Below are positions 34,042 through 44,713 of a stretch of 64,000 nucleotides of DNA, in pieces. The DNA is taken from NCBI GenBank assembly GCA_021613535.1, contig CP075495.1:1364001-1428000 (forward strand). The letters are read 5' to 3'. The first letter of the stretch is position 1; every line of letters begins with the position of its first letter. The notes under the pieces were generated by a model. The model was not told the DNA's origin. It made no database searches and saw only the letters and a program-made list of their open reading frames with translations. Origin of the DNA: Adineta vaga (taxonomy: Eukaryota > Rotifera). A program made the position numbers and the translations under genes.

Positions 34042-34935
34042 ATGGCGAATATCGAATCATGGTTTATTACTGCGGACATAGTCAAAGTTATGTGTAGTGT
34101 TTTTGTTGTTACCCTTGCTCTATTATTCTTATTGACCATTGCTTTCAGTAAAACTTGTCACACAGTTCCTATGTTACTTGTCACTAATTCTCTTTGTGCA
34201 GAACTCATTTTTGGCATCGTCATGCTTTCTATGGATATATTCACAATTCAAAATGATTATAAAAAGACATATTTCTACGATTCATTTTGTCTTTTTCAAG
34301 GTTATATGAGTTATATGTCAACAGGTATACAAAATTATTCCTATCTCCTTCAAGCAATCTATCGATATGTCTTGTCCGTTTATCCAACTCATTTGTATTA
34401 TCATTCAGCACGATTTCAATTAATTCTAATTTCTTTCACATGGATTTGTAGTATCATATATCCTATTTCTATAGTAATTACTAATCAAATCAAATATCAT
34501 CCTGATAATCAAATATGTCAAATGCCATTGAATCTTTCATTTATTACAATATTCAATATTTCATATCTATACTTGATTCCTATAGGAGCTATTATATTAA
34601 TATATTTTAAAATGATTCGATATGTAAGAGAAATTAGTAAACGTGTGTCAGTAGTAAATACTTTATTTCGTACACAACGAGAATTAAGAATGATTCAACG
34701 TATTGTTTCACTCGTATTCATTTTAGTTACACTTGGTTTACCTTATACAATTTTTATTGTATTATCATTTTTTAAACATGAACCTAAATATCATTTTCGT
34801 ATTACTTATATATTTGTTAATATCTCATTAGCATTTGTATTAATTGCTTTATTTCAAACTACGGAACCATTGAAAATATCTGTAATAAGAATATTAAAGA
34901 AACCAACGACTGAAGTACTTCCGCCAATGATATGA
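34042..34935 (+). CDS. Rhodopsin-like G-protein-coupled receptor
   Basis: Single exon, 297 aa, seven hydrophobic helices. TM1 starts at about residue 13. TM3 ends in YRYVLSVYP, the position of the DRY motif. A Cys at the top of TM3 (DSFCLF) and one in the second extracellular loop (NQICQM) can form the class A disulfide. TM6 is LVFILVTLGLPYTIFIVL with the class A proline; TM7 ends in TTEPLK rather than NPxxY. The short N-terminus and intronless structure fit the orphan receptor families expanded in bdelloids. The ligand is unknown. Confidence 0.8.
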   Translation: MANIESWFITADIVKVMCSVFVVTLALLFLLTIAFSKTCHTVPMLLVTNSLCAELIFGIVMLSMDIFTIQNDYKKTYFYDSFCLFQGYMSYMSTGIQNYSYLLQAIYRYVLSVYPTHLYYHSARFQLILISFTWICSIIYPISIVITNQIKYHPDNQICQMPLNLSFITIFNISYLYLIPIGAIILIYFKMIRYVREISKRVSVVNTLFRTQRELRMIQRIVSLVFILVTLGLPYTIFIVLSFFKHEPKYHFRITYIFVNISLAFVLIALFQTTEPLKISVIRILKKPTTEVLPPMI

Positions 34936-35054
34936 ACGATTGAAATCAGAACACGACATATATTTCATGTTGTATTGTGCTTTCTTTTTCTCATTTTAAG
35001 ACATAAGAATAAACAAAAATTACTTTTAAAGTTACATAAAAAAATGTCGTGTTA

Positions 35055-37148
35055 TTATTGTTGTACGAGAGAAGCAATAGCCGAAGCAATTCCTGTCACA
35101 ATTGAAATAAAAATTTTAATAGCTAATGAATGATCAACAACAAATCCAAGTAATTTAACAGAATATTGATCACTAACAGATTCCATATGTTCAATAATAA
35201 TATCAAGATAATCATAATTAATATTATCTTTTTCATGAATAATATTTGATGTTGTTATATCTTTTTTTAGATTTCGTAAATGTCGAATAAAATCATAATT
35301 AATCGATTTATTTATTAAAACAACGACGATAATAAATAACATAATAAAAAATGATAAAATAACAATATCAATTAGACACCATATAGTTAATAAATCTGTA
35401 GAACGTCCATATACAAAAACTCGAATAATAGCTGTAAGAATTAGAATAATATCAATCAATAATACACATGTCATTGTTGTGATTAAAACATGATTTTTAT
35501 CAATATTTCGTATAATTTGTTGAAATAATTGAACAAAATATTCCAGATTTTCACTTCGACGTAAATTTAAATAAAATTCACATTCAAAATCGACTTGTTT
35601 CTTTAAATCCGTACTTGATAATAATATTCTAAGATCATATAATATACTAAGATAATTTGATATACTTTTAATCATTAAACTAATTATTGACGTATAAAAC
35701 ATAAATGAAAAGATAATATATGAATATTGAATTAATCGAATATCCCATGGAATATTTGTAAATATTATATTCAAATGAAAAATACGATAAAGAGTTGGAA
35801 TAAATGGATGAATGATAACTAATGGTAGAAAACTAATAAGTAGTAAAATAGAAACGATACAATAGAATAAATTTGAAGTTGGATTTTGAGAAGAATTAAT
35901 TAGAGATTCAGTTATCGATTTATGAAGTAATGTAGGATGAAAATCATTCATTTTTCTATCGATTATTTCATAGAAGTGACTTTTAGATTGATAATCAATG
36001 GAATATGTAGATAATTTTGTATTATTTGGTGTTGATTTGATTTCTAGAAGTTGTAAATGAGCTGTATGATATGTATTTTTAAGAAGATTTCGATTGAAAA
36101 ATGTTCTTCGATGAAATGATGATGTTTGATAAACATGAAGAATAATTAATATTGAAATAATTAATAATAATGGCCAATAGATTTCCATTTGATTCACATC
36201 TATTGATGAAATATTATGAGAATAATAGATAATTACATTAAATATTGATAGAATAAGAATAATTGAACAGAAATTAACGATAAGATCGAAGCTGATTTCT
36301 TTATCTATGAATTTGTTTTTTCGAATTTTTCCGTAGATTTGATTTAAACATTGAAAAATAGTTCCAATGATAAGAATTGGAGAGAATAGAATTTTTCCTA
36401 GATAAGTCAATGTATTTTGACATAAAATCGTTGCTGTTTGAATCTCTGTTTGTTTTGGATTGATTACAATTGAAATATTCAATGTTTTATCAAGACATTC
36501 TAAAAATTTAGGCATAAAATCATTAAGATTATTTTGAATAATTTCATCCGAATCATTCTGATTGATTAATAAAGGTAATTGAGTTGTACGTACATATTCG
36601 AAAAGAATATCACCAAATAGAAGTATACTTTGATAATAATTTAAATTCTGTTCGTTTGATAGAGGAATAATAAGATCGTAATAATTTAAATGTGACCAAT
36701 TATTATTTGTCATTTGTTGATTGAATAATTCAATAAGTGTTAATAGAGCTATTTCTAATTCACGAATTTCAAATGAAAATGATTTATTTTGATCACAATA
36801 ATTGAAAAAACGTTCCAAATTCGATAGATTTCGTTGAGTAAATAAAATGGAATAGATACTAATACGTATTAAAAGTTCATAAACTTGTAAATGAATGATT
36901 GATGATGAGATTTCATTCAATTCTCTTTCAAATGGATGATTAATTAGAGTTAAAATTGGATATTTCGTTTCTTGAAATATTTCATCATTAGTTATTTGAT
37001 ATCCATGATAAACAAAGAGAAATTCATCAAGAGAATCTTGTTTTAATGTCATTCTTACGATATTTTTCATTGTCTCAAATGTTAATTGATTTCTATCATC
37101 TTTCAAAGGTATAATTTGACTAATATGTTTATTAGTAACTTTATACAT
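35055..37148 (-). CDS. Large multi-pass membrane protein, unknown
   Basis: One open frame of 697 aa with no internal stop. Residues 1-70 (VTNKHISQIIPLKDDRN.. to TLINHPF) look like a small alpha/beta domain of ubiquitin-like length. Residues 80-230 are helical and polar. From about residue 240 there are eight hydrophobic segments (for example PILIIGTIFQCL, VNFCSIILILSIFNVII, WPLLLIISILIILHVY, YIIFSFMFYTSIISLMI, TCVLLIDIILILTAIIRV, VILSFFIMLFIIVVVL and IKIFISIVTGIASAIASLV). I do not recognise a family. The upstream reading 37204-37614 on the same strand may be a 5' exon, but I could not find a splice junction in phase. The ATG at 37148 is therefore only the first Met of the open frame. Confidence 0.65.
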   Translation of the reverse strand: MYKVTNKHISQIIPLKDDRNQLTFETMKNIVRMTLKQDSLDEFLFVYHGYQITNDEIFQETKYPILTLINHPFERELNEISSSIIHLQVYELLIRISIYSILFTQRNLSNLERFFNYCDQNKSFSFEIRELEIALLTLIELFNQQMTNNNWSHLNYYDLIIPLSNEQNLNYYQSILLFGDILFEYVRTTQLPLLINQNDSDEIIQNNLNDFMPKFLECLDKTLNISIVINPKQTEIQTATILCQNTLTYLGKILFSPILIIGTIFQCLNQIYGKIRKNKFIDKEISFDLIVNFCSIILILSIFNVIIYYSHNISSIDVNQMEIYWPLLLIISILIILHVYQTSSFHRRTFFNRNLLKNTYHTAHLQLLEIKSTPNNTKLSTYSIDYQSKSHFYEIIDRKMNDFHPTLLHKSITESLINSSQNPTSNLFYCIVSILLLISFLPLVIIHPFIPTLYRIFHLNIIFTNIPWDIRLIQYSYIIFSFMFYTSIISLMIKSISNYLSILYDLRILLSSTDLKKQVDFECEFYLNLRRSENLEYFVQLFQQIIRNIDKNHVLITTMTCVLLIDIILILTAIIRVFVYGRSTDLLTIWCLIDIVILSFFIMLFIIVVVLINKSINYDFIRHLRNLKKDITTSNIIHEKDNINYDYLDIIIEHMESVSDQYSVKLLGFVVDHSLAIKIFISIVTGIASAIASLVQQ

Positions 37149-37203
37149 ATGAATAAATAATGAATTTTGGAAGTGTTCAGGATAACAGATAGATTGAATT
37201 GCA

Positions 37204-37614
37204 TTATGGAAGGTTTAATGAGGAATTTATATCATTATTTTCTGTATAAACATAATTTCGATTGGAAATTCGTTGAGATAATTTTTGAAAAACAGTTGAT
37301 TGTTTTGTTTGAATATTTGTATTTGTATTTTGAAATATATAAATCATTATCGAATGAGACTCATTGAATAAAGAAGAAATTGATTCATTTGAAGTTAAAT
37401 CAATTATTTGTTTATTATCAATTAAACTTATAGGTAATAATTGTCTTCCAATAGTCTCTTCTTTTTCTTGAATACAATGAAAAAGTTCTTTGAAAGAACA
37501 ACAATCATCAGATATATTAATCGATGATTCTAATTTCGATAATGATTGAATTTCCATTGAAAATGGAACAAAAATTGGAATGATTGAATAATAAACTTGC
37601 ATTTGATTTCTCAT
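37204..37614 (-). CDS. Hypothetical 136-aa protein or 5' exon of the adjacent membrane protein
   Basis: The frame starts MRNQMQVYYSIIPIFVPF and ends at a stop 55 bp before the next gene's ATG. Its strand-loop pattern (a hydrophobic strand, FKELFHCIQ, a LLPISLIDNKQIIDL segment, then IMIYIFQN) is similar in layout to the N-terminal 70 residues of the neighbour, as if both were ubiquitin-like modules. Codon use resembles the neighbour. A single gene with an unrecognised intron near 37140-37240 is a real alternative. Confidence 0.45.
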   Translation of the reverse strand: MRNQMQVYYSIIPIFVPFSMEIQSLSKLESSINISDDCCSFKELFHCIQEKEETIGRQLLPISLIDNKQIIDLTSNESISSLFNESHSIMIYIFQNTNTNIQTKQSTVFQKLSQRISNRNYVYTENNDINSSLNLP

Positions 37615-37823
37615 GTGTTGTAAATATACTCTTATCAGTATCGACGTTATATATAAAAAGATTTCAATGTATATTTCTTATCAACAAATGTTTTATATGT
37701 TGCTAATGACAATGTATAGATTAGAATGTCGATGATTTTGAGAGAGAATAAGAGTGAATGTGATCAATACTTTCGGTTATTTAGTTTTATGAAAATAAAA
37801 CAAAAAACTTATAGATATTCTTT

Positions 37824-39663
37824 TTAACGAATCCATAAACAGATATCTTTTGATGATTTTGTATCTTTAGCAAAAGTACATGTTGATGGTAGACGAGGTT
37901 GTAACCATTTAATTAATTCATCATTATTAGTTTTACGATCTCGACAACGAACATTTAATGTTTTTAATTGTTTCATTTTGTTAATTAAATCAATAATATT
38001 TGTTCGTTTATCTACTTCAATTAAAAGATGTTCACATTGTTTGCCTAATGATGATTGAATTAATGTTGAACATTGTTGTTCAGTATAAAATTGATGATCA
38101 CCCGAATGACTCCAACCTTGTAAATCAAGATATCGAACAGATGAACTTCGATTGTCAAATGGAGCCATTTTTATATTGATATTCTACAAAAGACATCGTC
38201 TTGTATCGGATATATATCAATAAGATTCGATTTACTTTTTTATTCTTTTTATCAGATGTTGATATTGATGCTAACCATGAATGAAATTTAAGATAATAAA
38301 GACGTGGTGCTTGATCAAGAATAGATTGTAATTGAAGTCGATCATTTCCATCATAAGTTCGTGTATTCATTTGAATTTCAAGATAGATTAAATTATTTAA
38401 TCGAGGTATTAGATTATGAAATTGATCATCATATGGAAATGTTAATATCAGATGTTGAAGATTTGAAAATTGTATTTGAGATATATCTATATCTTCTAAG
38501 AAATTACAATCATATTCAAGTTTATGAACATGATTATATATTGAATAATCTTCATCTTTTGGACAAGTTGATTTAAATAGAAAATTCTCATTTGTTCCAA
38601 GATGAAAACTTTGAAATCTATATGGTAATGTATGTAAATGAATATAAGTATACTCTTCTTTAACAAAACCAAAACATCGAACAAACCATTGATGTTGTTC
38701 AATCCAAAATGGAGTTCGATATGTATTAATAATTTTATCAATTTCTTCTTCGATCGTATCATCATTTTCTTCTAATGTATAATTCATTTTGAAATTAAAG
38801 GTTTGTAATTGTGTTAGATATTTACTAATAAGTTCTTGCCATTCTTGTCCATCAATTTCAATTGATATCGATTCAATTGTTAAATGAATTAAATTTGGTG
38901 TTTTTCGTAAAAGTACTTGAATCATTTGAAACGAAGTATCACATTTTAATTTTAATGTTGTTAATGTATGAAATAATGGTAATTGAGGATATTCATCAGA
39001 TGAATCACATAATTTAATTGATAAATATTCAACATAAGGTGCATGTCCATATAAATGAAATAGATAATCTAAATCACATCGAAAACCATCGATTGATAGA
39101 TGTTTCAATGAACATGAAATAAATGCCGGTAAAATTAAAGGACAATCATCATCTGATATGATATCTAAATAACAATGTGTTAGATTAGGTAAACGCCATA
39201 CTTGATCTATGATATTGAAAAGAGTTTTAGGATGATTTGGAATGTAACATTGTTGAAAATTTAAATGTGTTAATTGAGAAATATTTTGTAAATCATTTAG
39301 AATTCGAAGAATCTTTTCCGATGAATAAATATTATATAAAGTTATAGATTGTAAATTAACAAATCGATGTAGAGGATATAAACGTGATATGAATGTATCA
39401 ATGGCATGTGGTGTTGTATTATCATTAGAAAGTGATATAGATGTAATATTGTCAATAAATAAAGGAAGATATCGTCGACGAATAAGATTTAAATCTTGTT
39501 TAGAAATCGAACGAAAATCAAATGATTTCTTTTGTTGAAAAAATTCGATTAATAATTGATTAAAACGAATATTTAAACCATTAAATGAATGAAATAAATC
39601 CACGGATGAAAAATATTCAAATAAATCAAATAATAATTCATTTGCTAAGTTTTCTAACGACAT
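37824..39663 (-). CDS. F-box/LRR-like protein
   Basis: Exons 38236-39663 and 37824-38183, 52-bp intron, phase 0; 595 aa. The start was chosen at MSLENLANELLFDLFEYF, the canonical beginning of this bdelloid F-box family (F-box residues 1-45, with FNGLNIRFNQLL). About a dozen irregular LRRs follow, with strings such as LTHLNFQQCYIP, LKHLSIDGFRCD, LTTLKLKCD, NLIHLTIESI and RYLDLQGW. The role inferred from family is substrate selection for an SCF ubiquitin ligase. The frame is intact. The neighbours are unrelated membrane proteins. Confidence 0.85.
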
Positions 39664-40449
39664 ATTTTTACTACGAACGATAAAATCTTCTGATCTAGTA
39701 ATATGATATAGAAATAGAAAAGAGAAAGAAAAGAAATTTGTAATTTCGTCATTCACGTTCTTTATTTCTCCAATGATGTCGAAGTTTCGTAATAACGTCT
39801 TGTTTTTTTTGAAGAAATTTGTATTTCATAAATACTCTCACCTTATAATAGATGATTATTTTAAAGAATTAACATATGTTTGATAAGAATGCGTAGTAAG
39901 TATAGTAGAGAGTGACAAAAAACATGCACAGAATATGATAACAGCAAAAGTTAATACAACAAAACTGTAGAGGTAAAGAATTAGATTATTATCTAAAAGA
40001 TTCATTTTGAACTGTGTATCTTCTTTCTTTTTCTTCTTCATCTTATATACTAATGAAAATTTCATTTTAAATATACAATAAGTAGACATGTCATAAGTGA
40101 GACGAAAGAATTAACTAACATGCAAGTTTTTGGAAAAAGACAGATGTTATTATTTATTATCCAAGTTATTTAGTTGAAAAAATAAAAAATATTCAATATG
40201 AAAATACTTTTCTATTAGCATACAATCATGCAAGGTCTGGATATATAAGAAATACATGTAAAAGAAATGCGCCGTCTCTATAGAAAATACTTTTTTTTTG
40301 CGTTCTTATCATTCAACATACTATTTCTTTCTCTCCTCGTCATGTTTATGTCCTCAAATGGGTCAAAGAATGGCGTCATTTATTTTTCTTCTTTCTTTCT
40401 CCAGAAGGCGAAAAACAACGATCGAAGTACATAAAATAAATATCTCAAC
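39664..40449. other. Divergent intergenic region
   Basis: This lies between the F-box gene (-) and an unknown + gene. A 77-codon minus reading at 39856-40089 contains one hydrophobic helix but has nothing else to support it. Promoters of both flanking genes should be here. Confidence 0.4.
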
Positions 40450-41700
40450 ATGGTTGAAGAAGATTTTTATTCAGTAAATATATCATCAGCTACTTCTTTG
40501 AACATGGATTATGATTATCAACAAGATAAAAAGGTAATTGTTTAATTCTTAATCATTTCTTTATACACAACTTTTCAGATGATTTATACTTAAATTTAAT
40601 TTGATATATGAAAAGGTTTTTTTTTCTTATAATCAAAATCTTTATTTTTATGAAATTTCTTTGAAATTCGAAAGAAAAATAATATTATATTATATTATGA
40701 AAGATGTCACTAGTTACATTTCGATATGATAAACAATGATTAACCTTGATTTTTTCAATTTAGGATATATCGAAAAGTTTTGCTCTTCTCCGATCTAAAC
40801 TTAATGCTAAAGAAAAAGAATTACTCGAATTACAACGAGCACAACCATCTTTATTAGCACCTGATTCTGAACAAATCGATGAATTAATTAATCTTATATC
40901 ATCTTTACAATTATCAACACAAGAAGGTTCATTTCTTTTTCCTTCAACAATTGCATCTAATGAATCGACTTCAACAGCGACATGTTCAACAGGTGTTGAT
41001 ACAATTAAAACTTTACCATCAAATATCTGGTTACCTGAAGTTTCAAGTCCAATTGAACAAGAACAAACTAAAACTACATATCGTTTACCTATGGTTAGCC
41101 ATCTTTTATCATTACCAGTTAGTGCCTATGTAGCTTCTACATCAAATCGTTCTACAATACCATCAATCGAAGCAAAACCTTATGAACCATCGAATCGTCT
41201 TCCGATGGTTAGTCAATTACTTTCAATGCCTATTAGTGCATTCAAATCAACATCAAATATTCAACAAATAAACGATTCTTCATCAATACAAGTCGAAGAT
41301 AAGAAAGAAAAGTATGTGTTTGATTATGTTATCGTACTTATACATTAACATGATAAAATAATTGAATTTTAGAGTGGTAATTGATAAGAAACTAACATCA
41401 TCAATCGAACCAGTGAAGAGTATTTTTGAAACTGAACCAACATATTCAAAAGAACATTGGCTAAGAAAATCTCCATCCTTAGAATCTGTTTCTCTCGATT
41501 TAGATGAATATATCGAACAAGCAAGTGATAAAATGCGTCGTCTACATTTCGAATATCTTGAAGCATTAGAAAAGTTAAATATTCCATCCAAATCAGAAGA
41601 TTCAACACAAGCAATTAAATCTATATATCCACAAACATTTAATCGAATTAAACAAAATACAACAACAACAAAATCTTCTCGTATTTTTCCCTTAGAATAA
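40450..41700 (+). CDS. Unknown protein with coiled coil and a repeated RLPMVS motif
   Basis: Exons 40450-40533, 40764-41311 and 41373-41700 (introns 230 and 61 bp, phases 0 and 2); 319 aa. After MVEEDFYSVNISS there is a coiled-coil-like stretch (FALLRSKLNAKEKELLELQ), a Ser/Thr-rich region, and two copies of a motif about 17 residues long: YRLPMVSHLLSLPVSAY and NRLPMVSQLLSMPISAF, 40 residues apart. The C-terminal exon has another helical stretch (YIEQASDKMRRLHFEYLEALEKL). There is no signal peptide or TM. I do not know the family. A cytoskeletal or centrosomal adaptor would fit the layout, but that is only a guess. Confidence 0.7.
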
Positions 41701-41770
41701 ATGTAACAGAAATGTTTTTTTATTCATATTAATAAAAATAATCATATAGAAAAGATATCATCATCAATTT

Positions 41771-44275
41771 TTATTTATTGAATAAAGCATAGCGTCGTTG
41801 AATACGTGATAGAAATTGTGTAAATTCTTTTTTATAAATTGGTGATGGGAGAACAAAAACAATAAATATGAGTATTGATGGTAAGAATGAAATGAAATAT
41901 GCTGATAGATATAACCAGAAATAATCAGATGATTTCTTACAATTTAATTTAAATGAAATAACTAAACGTGGTAATGATAAGATTAAAAGAAGAATAGGAC
42001 TTATTAATAGATGTTTATGTTGATTGAACTTAGTCATAAAATGATTTGTAAATTTATGTTGATTTTGTGAAATAACACGTTGATGGGCTGTACCAATAAT
42101 GATAAATAATGCTGAGAATAGATTGATGATAAATGGTGAAAAAAAATGAAAAAATAAACTAAATGAATTATAATTATTTAATAATTCTGAATAGAGAGTC
42201 ACACACCAAGTACGATCTTCTCTTTTATCATAAAATAAACGTAAATTTAATGTTTGTGGAATAAGTAAAATCATATTAATGATAATAACACAAATAATAA
42301 TCCATTCAGCCATTTGTTTACTTGCTTTTTTTCGAAATGAAACACCTTTAAATACTGCAAATGCTCGTTCACTTGCAACACAAGCATTTAACCAATTATT
42401 CACATTTAAGAAAAGTTTCAATAAAGGTTCAATAATCATACAATTAGTAAAACGAATGAATTTTTGTCCAACAAAATCTCGATATGAATAAATAAGAAAC
42501 CAAAATTTCAATGCAAATAAAATCACAATACACAAAGAAATAATTGATGATGCGAATAAATAAATTCCACAACCAACTTCTTGTGATGTTTTATTTTTAA
42601 ATACAATTATTGAAAGAATACTATTACAAATACCTGCTAGAAGTATAATTGTTATTATTAAAGCACATAATTTAATTATAAATGATTGTTTAATTAAATT
42701 AACATTGGATTTAATTTCATAGGTTAAAATTTCATCTAATGTTAAACCTAAACCTTTACTATAGAATTGACATTGATTACCATAGAAACAATCTGTACAT
42801 ACACAAATAATTGTTGATGGACATGTTGGATGATCTTGTAAACATTGACCACCATTGAAACAAGTATGTTTAGATGAACATTGAAGATGATTTTCATTAA
42901 ATTGAAATTGAAAACAATTTGCATGATGATCTTGTGTACAAAAACAAAGATAATATTCATCAATAAAACAAGAGAGAAGAGAATTTCTTTCACATAAAAT
43001 ATGATAAAATTTCATTCGTTGAAAATGTAACATTGTCATCATTGTTGAATTAAATAAAGATTCAATAGGAAAACATTGTTGTAATGGATTGATTTGTGTT
43101 ACGAGATTAAGATTTAGATGTGATTGAAGAACTGCAAGATAATAGTTTTTATTTGATCGAACGACAACAATATGATATGGAATAGATATACGAAAAGTAA
43201 CCATACGTTGAAAAAGTGTTAGTTTTTGTATCATAATTGTTAATGTTGGTTCAGAATCATTTGAAATAGTAAAGAAAAAAGCTAAGAGATAAGATGGAAT
43301 TTCTAAATTTTGTAAAAATATATTCAATTGAGCTTTACGATATTGACATCGAGAACCATAATAATATTCCGAACAAATACAGGAATATTCTTTCGTTGAT
43401 ATACTCATCAGATCCGAAGAAATACATTGTCCATTATTTTCACAAGCATTTTCTGGACATACGGAAGTTAAGGAACATCGACGACCAAATTTCATCAATG
43501 GACAAATACATATCGAACGATTATTCATAGATCCAATACATAAAGAATCTATTGAACAATCATGACAAACGATGGGTATATTACATTGATATCCTGTCCA
43601 TCCCGGAAAACATTGACAGAATGATTTGTCTTCTCTATTGATATATTTCATGCATTGACCATTTTGACATTGGATGGAACAATATGAAATTGAAGATAAG
43701 GATTCCGATGGTATAAATAAAAGTGTAGATATTCGATTGACAGGTAGGAAAAGAAAAGGTATTGATAAATACCAACTTGCATGATAAGTCATCGTATGTT
43801 TTTCATAGATATCAATTTGTACATAATAAGTTTTCGAAAGATCTTTTGGTCGTGTTGAAAATAATAAATAAATATTATATTTCATATCACAACTTTGACT
43901 TGGAATATATTCTATAAGTTCATAAGAATGAATATCTTTTAATGAACTATTATTATTATCATTGATTAACATTAGAATAAGAATATAAACATCGTATCGT
44001 TCTGAACTAATCATTCCTATTGTCAAACTAATTCGTTCATTTTGATATTGACAAAAATCACCATAATAACTTGGTGGACACATACAACGATATTGATTTT
44101 TTGTTGATTTTATTCTAATAGTTAATCCGCGATTACAAGACCATGGTGATATCGAAGAAATCTTTTGTGAATCATGATATTCTCGAATGATATGTTGTTC
44201 AAATTTCCATGGAAATGTTTGATTGAATGCGATTTGTTGAGGATAATTTGATGATGTATGAATTAGGGGTGGCAC
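41771..44275 (-). CDS. EGF-repeat seven-transmembrane receptor, 5' end truncated by a repeat
   Basis: Open for 834 codons. EGF-like Cys modules lie at about residues 48-77, 200-235, 240-270, 275-312 and 480-510 (for example CQCFPGWTGYQC, CICSEYYYGSRC, CVCTDCFYGNQC), separated by beta-rich extracellular segments. A C-terminal seven-helix domain follows from about residue 545 (LCALIITIILLAGICNSILS onward), ending IQRRYALFNK. The layout fits the EGF-7TM receptors common in bdelloid genomes. No genuine start codon or signal peptide is seen: the frame opens in GTG within a repeat element beginning at about 44263, so the true 5' exon is missing or was displaced. The protein may not be made. Confidence 0.75.
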   Translation of the reverse strand: MPPLIHTSSNYPQQIAFNQTFPWKFEQHIIREYHDSQKISSISPWSCNRGLTIRIKSTKNQYRCMCPPSYYGDFCQYQNERISLTIGMISSERYDVYILILMLINDNNNSSLKDIHSYELIEYIPSQSCDMKYNIYLLFSTRPKDLSKTYYVQIDIYEKHTMTYHASWYLSIPFLFLPVNRISTLLFIPSESLSSISYCSIQCQNGQCMKYINREDKSFCQCFPGWTGYQCNIPIVCHDCSIDSLCIGSMNNRSICICPLMKFGRRCSLTSVCPENACENNGQCISSDLMSISTKEYSCICSEYYYGSRCQYRKAQLNIFLQNLEIPSYLLAFFFTISNDSEPTLTIMIQKLTLFQRMVTFRISIPYHIVVVRSNKNYYLAVLQSHLNLNLVTQINPLQQCFPIESLFNSTMMTMLHFQRMKFYHILCERNSLLSCFIDEYYLCFCTQDHHANCFQFQFNENHLQCSSKHTCFNGGQCLQDHPTCPSTIICVCTDCFYGNQCQFYSKGLGLTLDEILTYEIKSNVNLIKQSFIIKLCALIITIILLAGICNSILSIIVFKNKTSQEVGCGIYLFASSIISLCIVILFALKFWFLIYSYRDFVGQKFIRFTNCMIIEPLLKLFLNVNNWLNACVASERAFAVFKGVSFRKKASKQMAEWIIICVIIINMILLIPQTLNLRLFYDKREDRTWCVTLYSELLNNYNSFSLFFHFFSPFIINLFSALFIIIGTAHQRVISQNQHKFTNHFMTKFNQHKHLLISPILLLILSLPRLVISFKLNCKKSSDYFWLYLSAYFISFLPSILIFIVFVLPSPIYKKEFTQFLSRIQRRYALFNK

Positions 44276-44401
44276 ATTTACTTTACTCTGGAGTTACGTA
44301 ACTACAAAAAAGTAACTATTTCAGTTACTGAGTTACTAGTAACTGGTAACTACTTTAGTTACTCAGTTACTAGTGACTAGTAAATAACTGATAGTAACTC
44401 C
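44263..44401. repeat. hAT-like terminal/subterminal repeat (GTTACT-rich)
   Basis: It begins TTAGGGGTGGCACATTT, which resembles a hAT-type terminal inverted repeat. About 115 bp follow in which AGTTACT and its complement AGTAACT recur about a dozen times. GGAGTTAC near the left side is mirrored by GTAACTCC at the right end. This is typical of a hAT non-autonomous element or one arm of it. No transposase is visible nearby and no clear target duplication was found. Confidence 0.5.
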
Positions 44402-44713
44402 ATGATTAATGCGATTATATATAAATGTAATTGTATTTTAACATCAGCTTGTTACACAAGTGCAGAAATTACTCGTACTACACCTCCAGAAGGAATAAAG
44501 GCAGTATATGAATTTTCAAATTTCTTTGTTGTTTGTTATTTCTTGAAATCTTTATTTCCATCAACATTAGAATGTTTTTATAATATATCATGTTTAGTAA
44601 TCGTTCATAAACATTTACGTTCTCAAAATAATTTTAGTTTTATTCCTCACGATACAAGTTTGAATTTATATAATGAAACAATGGAAATAATCATTAATCG
44701 CCCAGACAAGTAA
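44402..44713 (+). pseudogene. Fragment of a lineage-specific membrane protein (C-terminal half)
   Basis: The open frame contains CNCILTSACYTSAEI and, 30 residues later, FFVVCYFLKSLFPSTLECFYN. These match, in my memory of bdelloid proteomes, the CxCxxxxxC..AGIY and GCYxxESLLQSTLECFYNQ part of an expanded multi-TM surface family of unknown function. The N-terminal half of the same family lies downstream (45790-46480), so the order is reversed. It has no start context and ends at a stop shortly after. Confidence 0.5.
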
